Assembly (NCBI GenBank): GCA_045539625.1 | Contig: JAZQFS010000056.1 | Coordinates: 1-62,022 of the forward strand | Direction of reading: 5' to 3' | Origin: UMGS1387 sp045539625 | GTDB taxonomy: Bacteria; Bacillota; Clostridia; Oscillospirales; CAG-382 | DNA: 62,022 nt | In this document: positions 61,660-62,022 of the stretch, one piece after another | Position numbering within the stretch: position 1 is the stretch's first letter | Layout of the letters: every line of letters begins with the position of its first letter | Translations under genes and position numbers: made by a program | The notes under the pieces: generated by a model | The model's database searches: none | Told to the model about the DNA's origin: nothing | What the model saw: only the letters and a program-made list of their open reading frames with translations

Positions 61660-62022
61660 CTAATCCCCCAAAAGCCCGTACTTTATTTTAACCCTTTCAA
61701 TCTTTGTGACAAACGCCTCTGCCATTACAAGCAGAAATACAACAGTTGACAGCGAATGTATAAGGTCAAAGGGAAAACCTGCGACAAACGAAGAAAGCAA
61801 AAGCTTTGCCGAAGGCTCGGGGTTCATCATAAGCACAGATGCGGGATTCAGTATTCCTCCGTAAATGAGGAATGTTGCAAAGAAGCCGAAGATACATAAG
61901 GCCGTCTTTGATTTTTTTACCTTACAAGAATCGAATACAAGTCCCGAAACAAGACCGATAAGTGCGAATGCCGTCATCTGCCACACAGTCCACGGACCTT
62001 GCCCGAAGAAAAGGTTTGAAAC
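61660..62022 (-). CDS. ECF transporter S component-like membrane protein (5' end outside window)
   Basis: The visible 120 residues begin in frame at the window edge (NLFFGQGPWTVWQMTAFALIGLVSGLVF) and contain three or four hydrophobic segments (LCIFGFFATFLIYGGIL, LLLSSFVAGFPFDLIHSLSTVVFLLVMAEAFV), ending KIERVKIKYGLLGD. FFGQGPWTxWQ and IERVKIKYGL are typical of substrate-binding S components of ECF vitamin transporters. The substrate is unknown. It ends at TAG next to the tRNA junction; reading through would add 20 residues of poor composition to a TAA at 61600, so this TAG may be a true stop or a truncated end. Confidence 0.75.
   Translation of the reverse strand, partial: VSNLFFGQGPWTVWQMTAFALIGLVSGLVFDSCKVKKSKTALCIFGFFATFLIYGGILNPASVLMMNPEPSAKLLLSSFVAGFPFDLIHSLSTVVFLLVMAEAFVTKIERVKIKYGLLGD

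Overview
The window reads as a chromosomal segment of an anaerobic, carbohydrate-degrading member of the Clostridia (Bacillota), probably a gut organism. The signs are T-box leaders, AGGAGG-type ribosome binding sites, sigma-A promoters with 17-base spacers, a tRNA-dependent amidotransferase operon, pyruvate:ferredoxin oxidoreductase and proteins carrying S-layer homology (SLH) domains. This is inference from gene content; I cannot name a genus.

Layout: 0-2 kb holds the 3' end of a purine operon (purE-purM-purN, minus strand). 2-4 kb has an MgtC-like membrane protein and a sugar isomerase-like TIM barrel. 4-21 kb is a carbohydrate island: two cytoplasmic GH99-like proteins, a GH20-like enzyme, a histidine phosphatase, an AraC regulator divergent from xylA-xylB, a TetR/epimerase/DHDPS-like operon and another AraC regulator divergent from a secreted discoidin-like protein. 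23-29 kb has nifJ, a three-domain metallophosphoesterase/TIM-barrel/PHP protein, a P-loop kinase-like protein and a four-helix-bundle protein preceded by an array of eight small hairpins. 30-34 kb is a leucine T-box operon encoding a 2-isopropylmalate-synthase homologue without its catalytic residues and a TIM-barrel/acyl-CoA-synthetase fusion. 34-39 kb is an aspS-gatC-gatA-gatB operon under a T-box that appears to read Asn, with a GatA that has lost its catalytic residues. 39-56 kb has asparaginase, a clan GH-A glycosidase, two huge SLH-anchored GH99-like proteins, a secreted repeat protein and a 39-residue peptide gene. 56-61.5 kb is a visibly AT-richer accessory segment (AraC, second xylose isomerase, GH28-like protein, AraC, degraded DNA) that ends near a truncated initiator tRNA. 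An ECF-transporter-like gene runs off the right edge.

The genes fit an organism that binds glycans at the S-layer, hydrolyses them outside and inside the cell, and sends pentoses through xylose isomerase and xylulokinase. Regulation looks local: AraC and TetR genes sit beside their presumed targets, and T-boxes tie the amino acid genes to tRNA charging.

The most striking observation is that three genes (xylB, an AraC regulator and the PHP-domain protein) are interrupted only by in-frame TAG codons, after which the same frame continues as recognisable or coherent protein to a TAA. All 31 genes with unambiguous ends stop at TAA (25) or TGA (6), never TAG. UAG may be a rare sense codon here, plausibly Gln. 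Three other genes end at TAG in less informative contexts, so this is a strong hypothesis rather than a proven recoding. The hairpin array beside the four-helix-bundle gene, and the two pseudoenzymes under T-box control, are the other items most worth following up.
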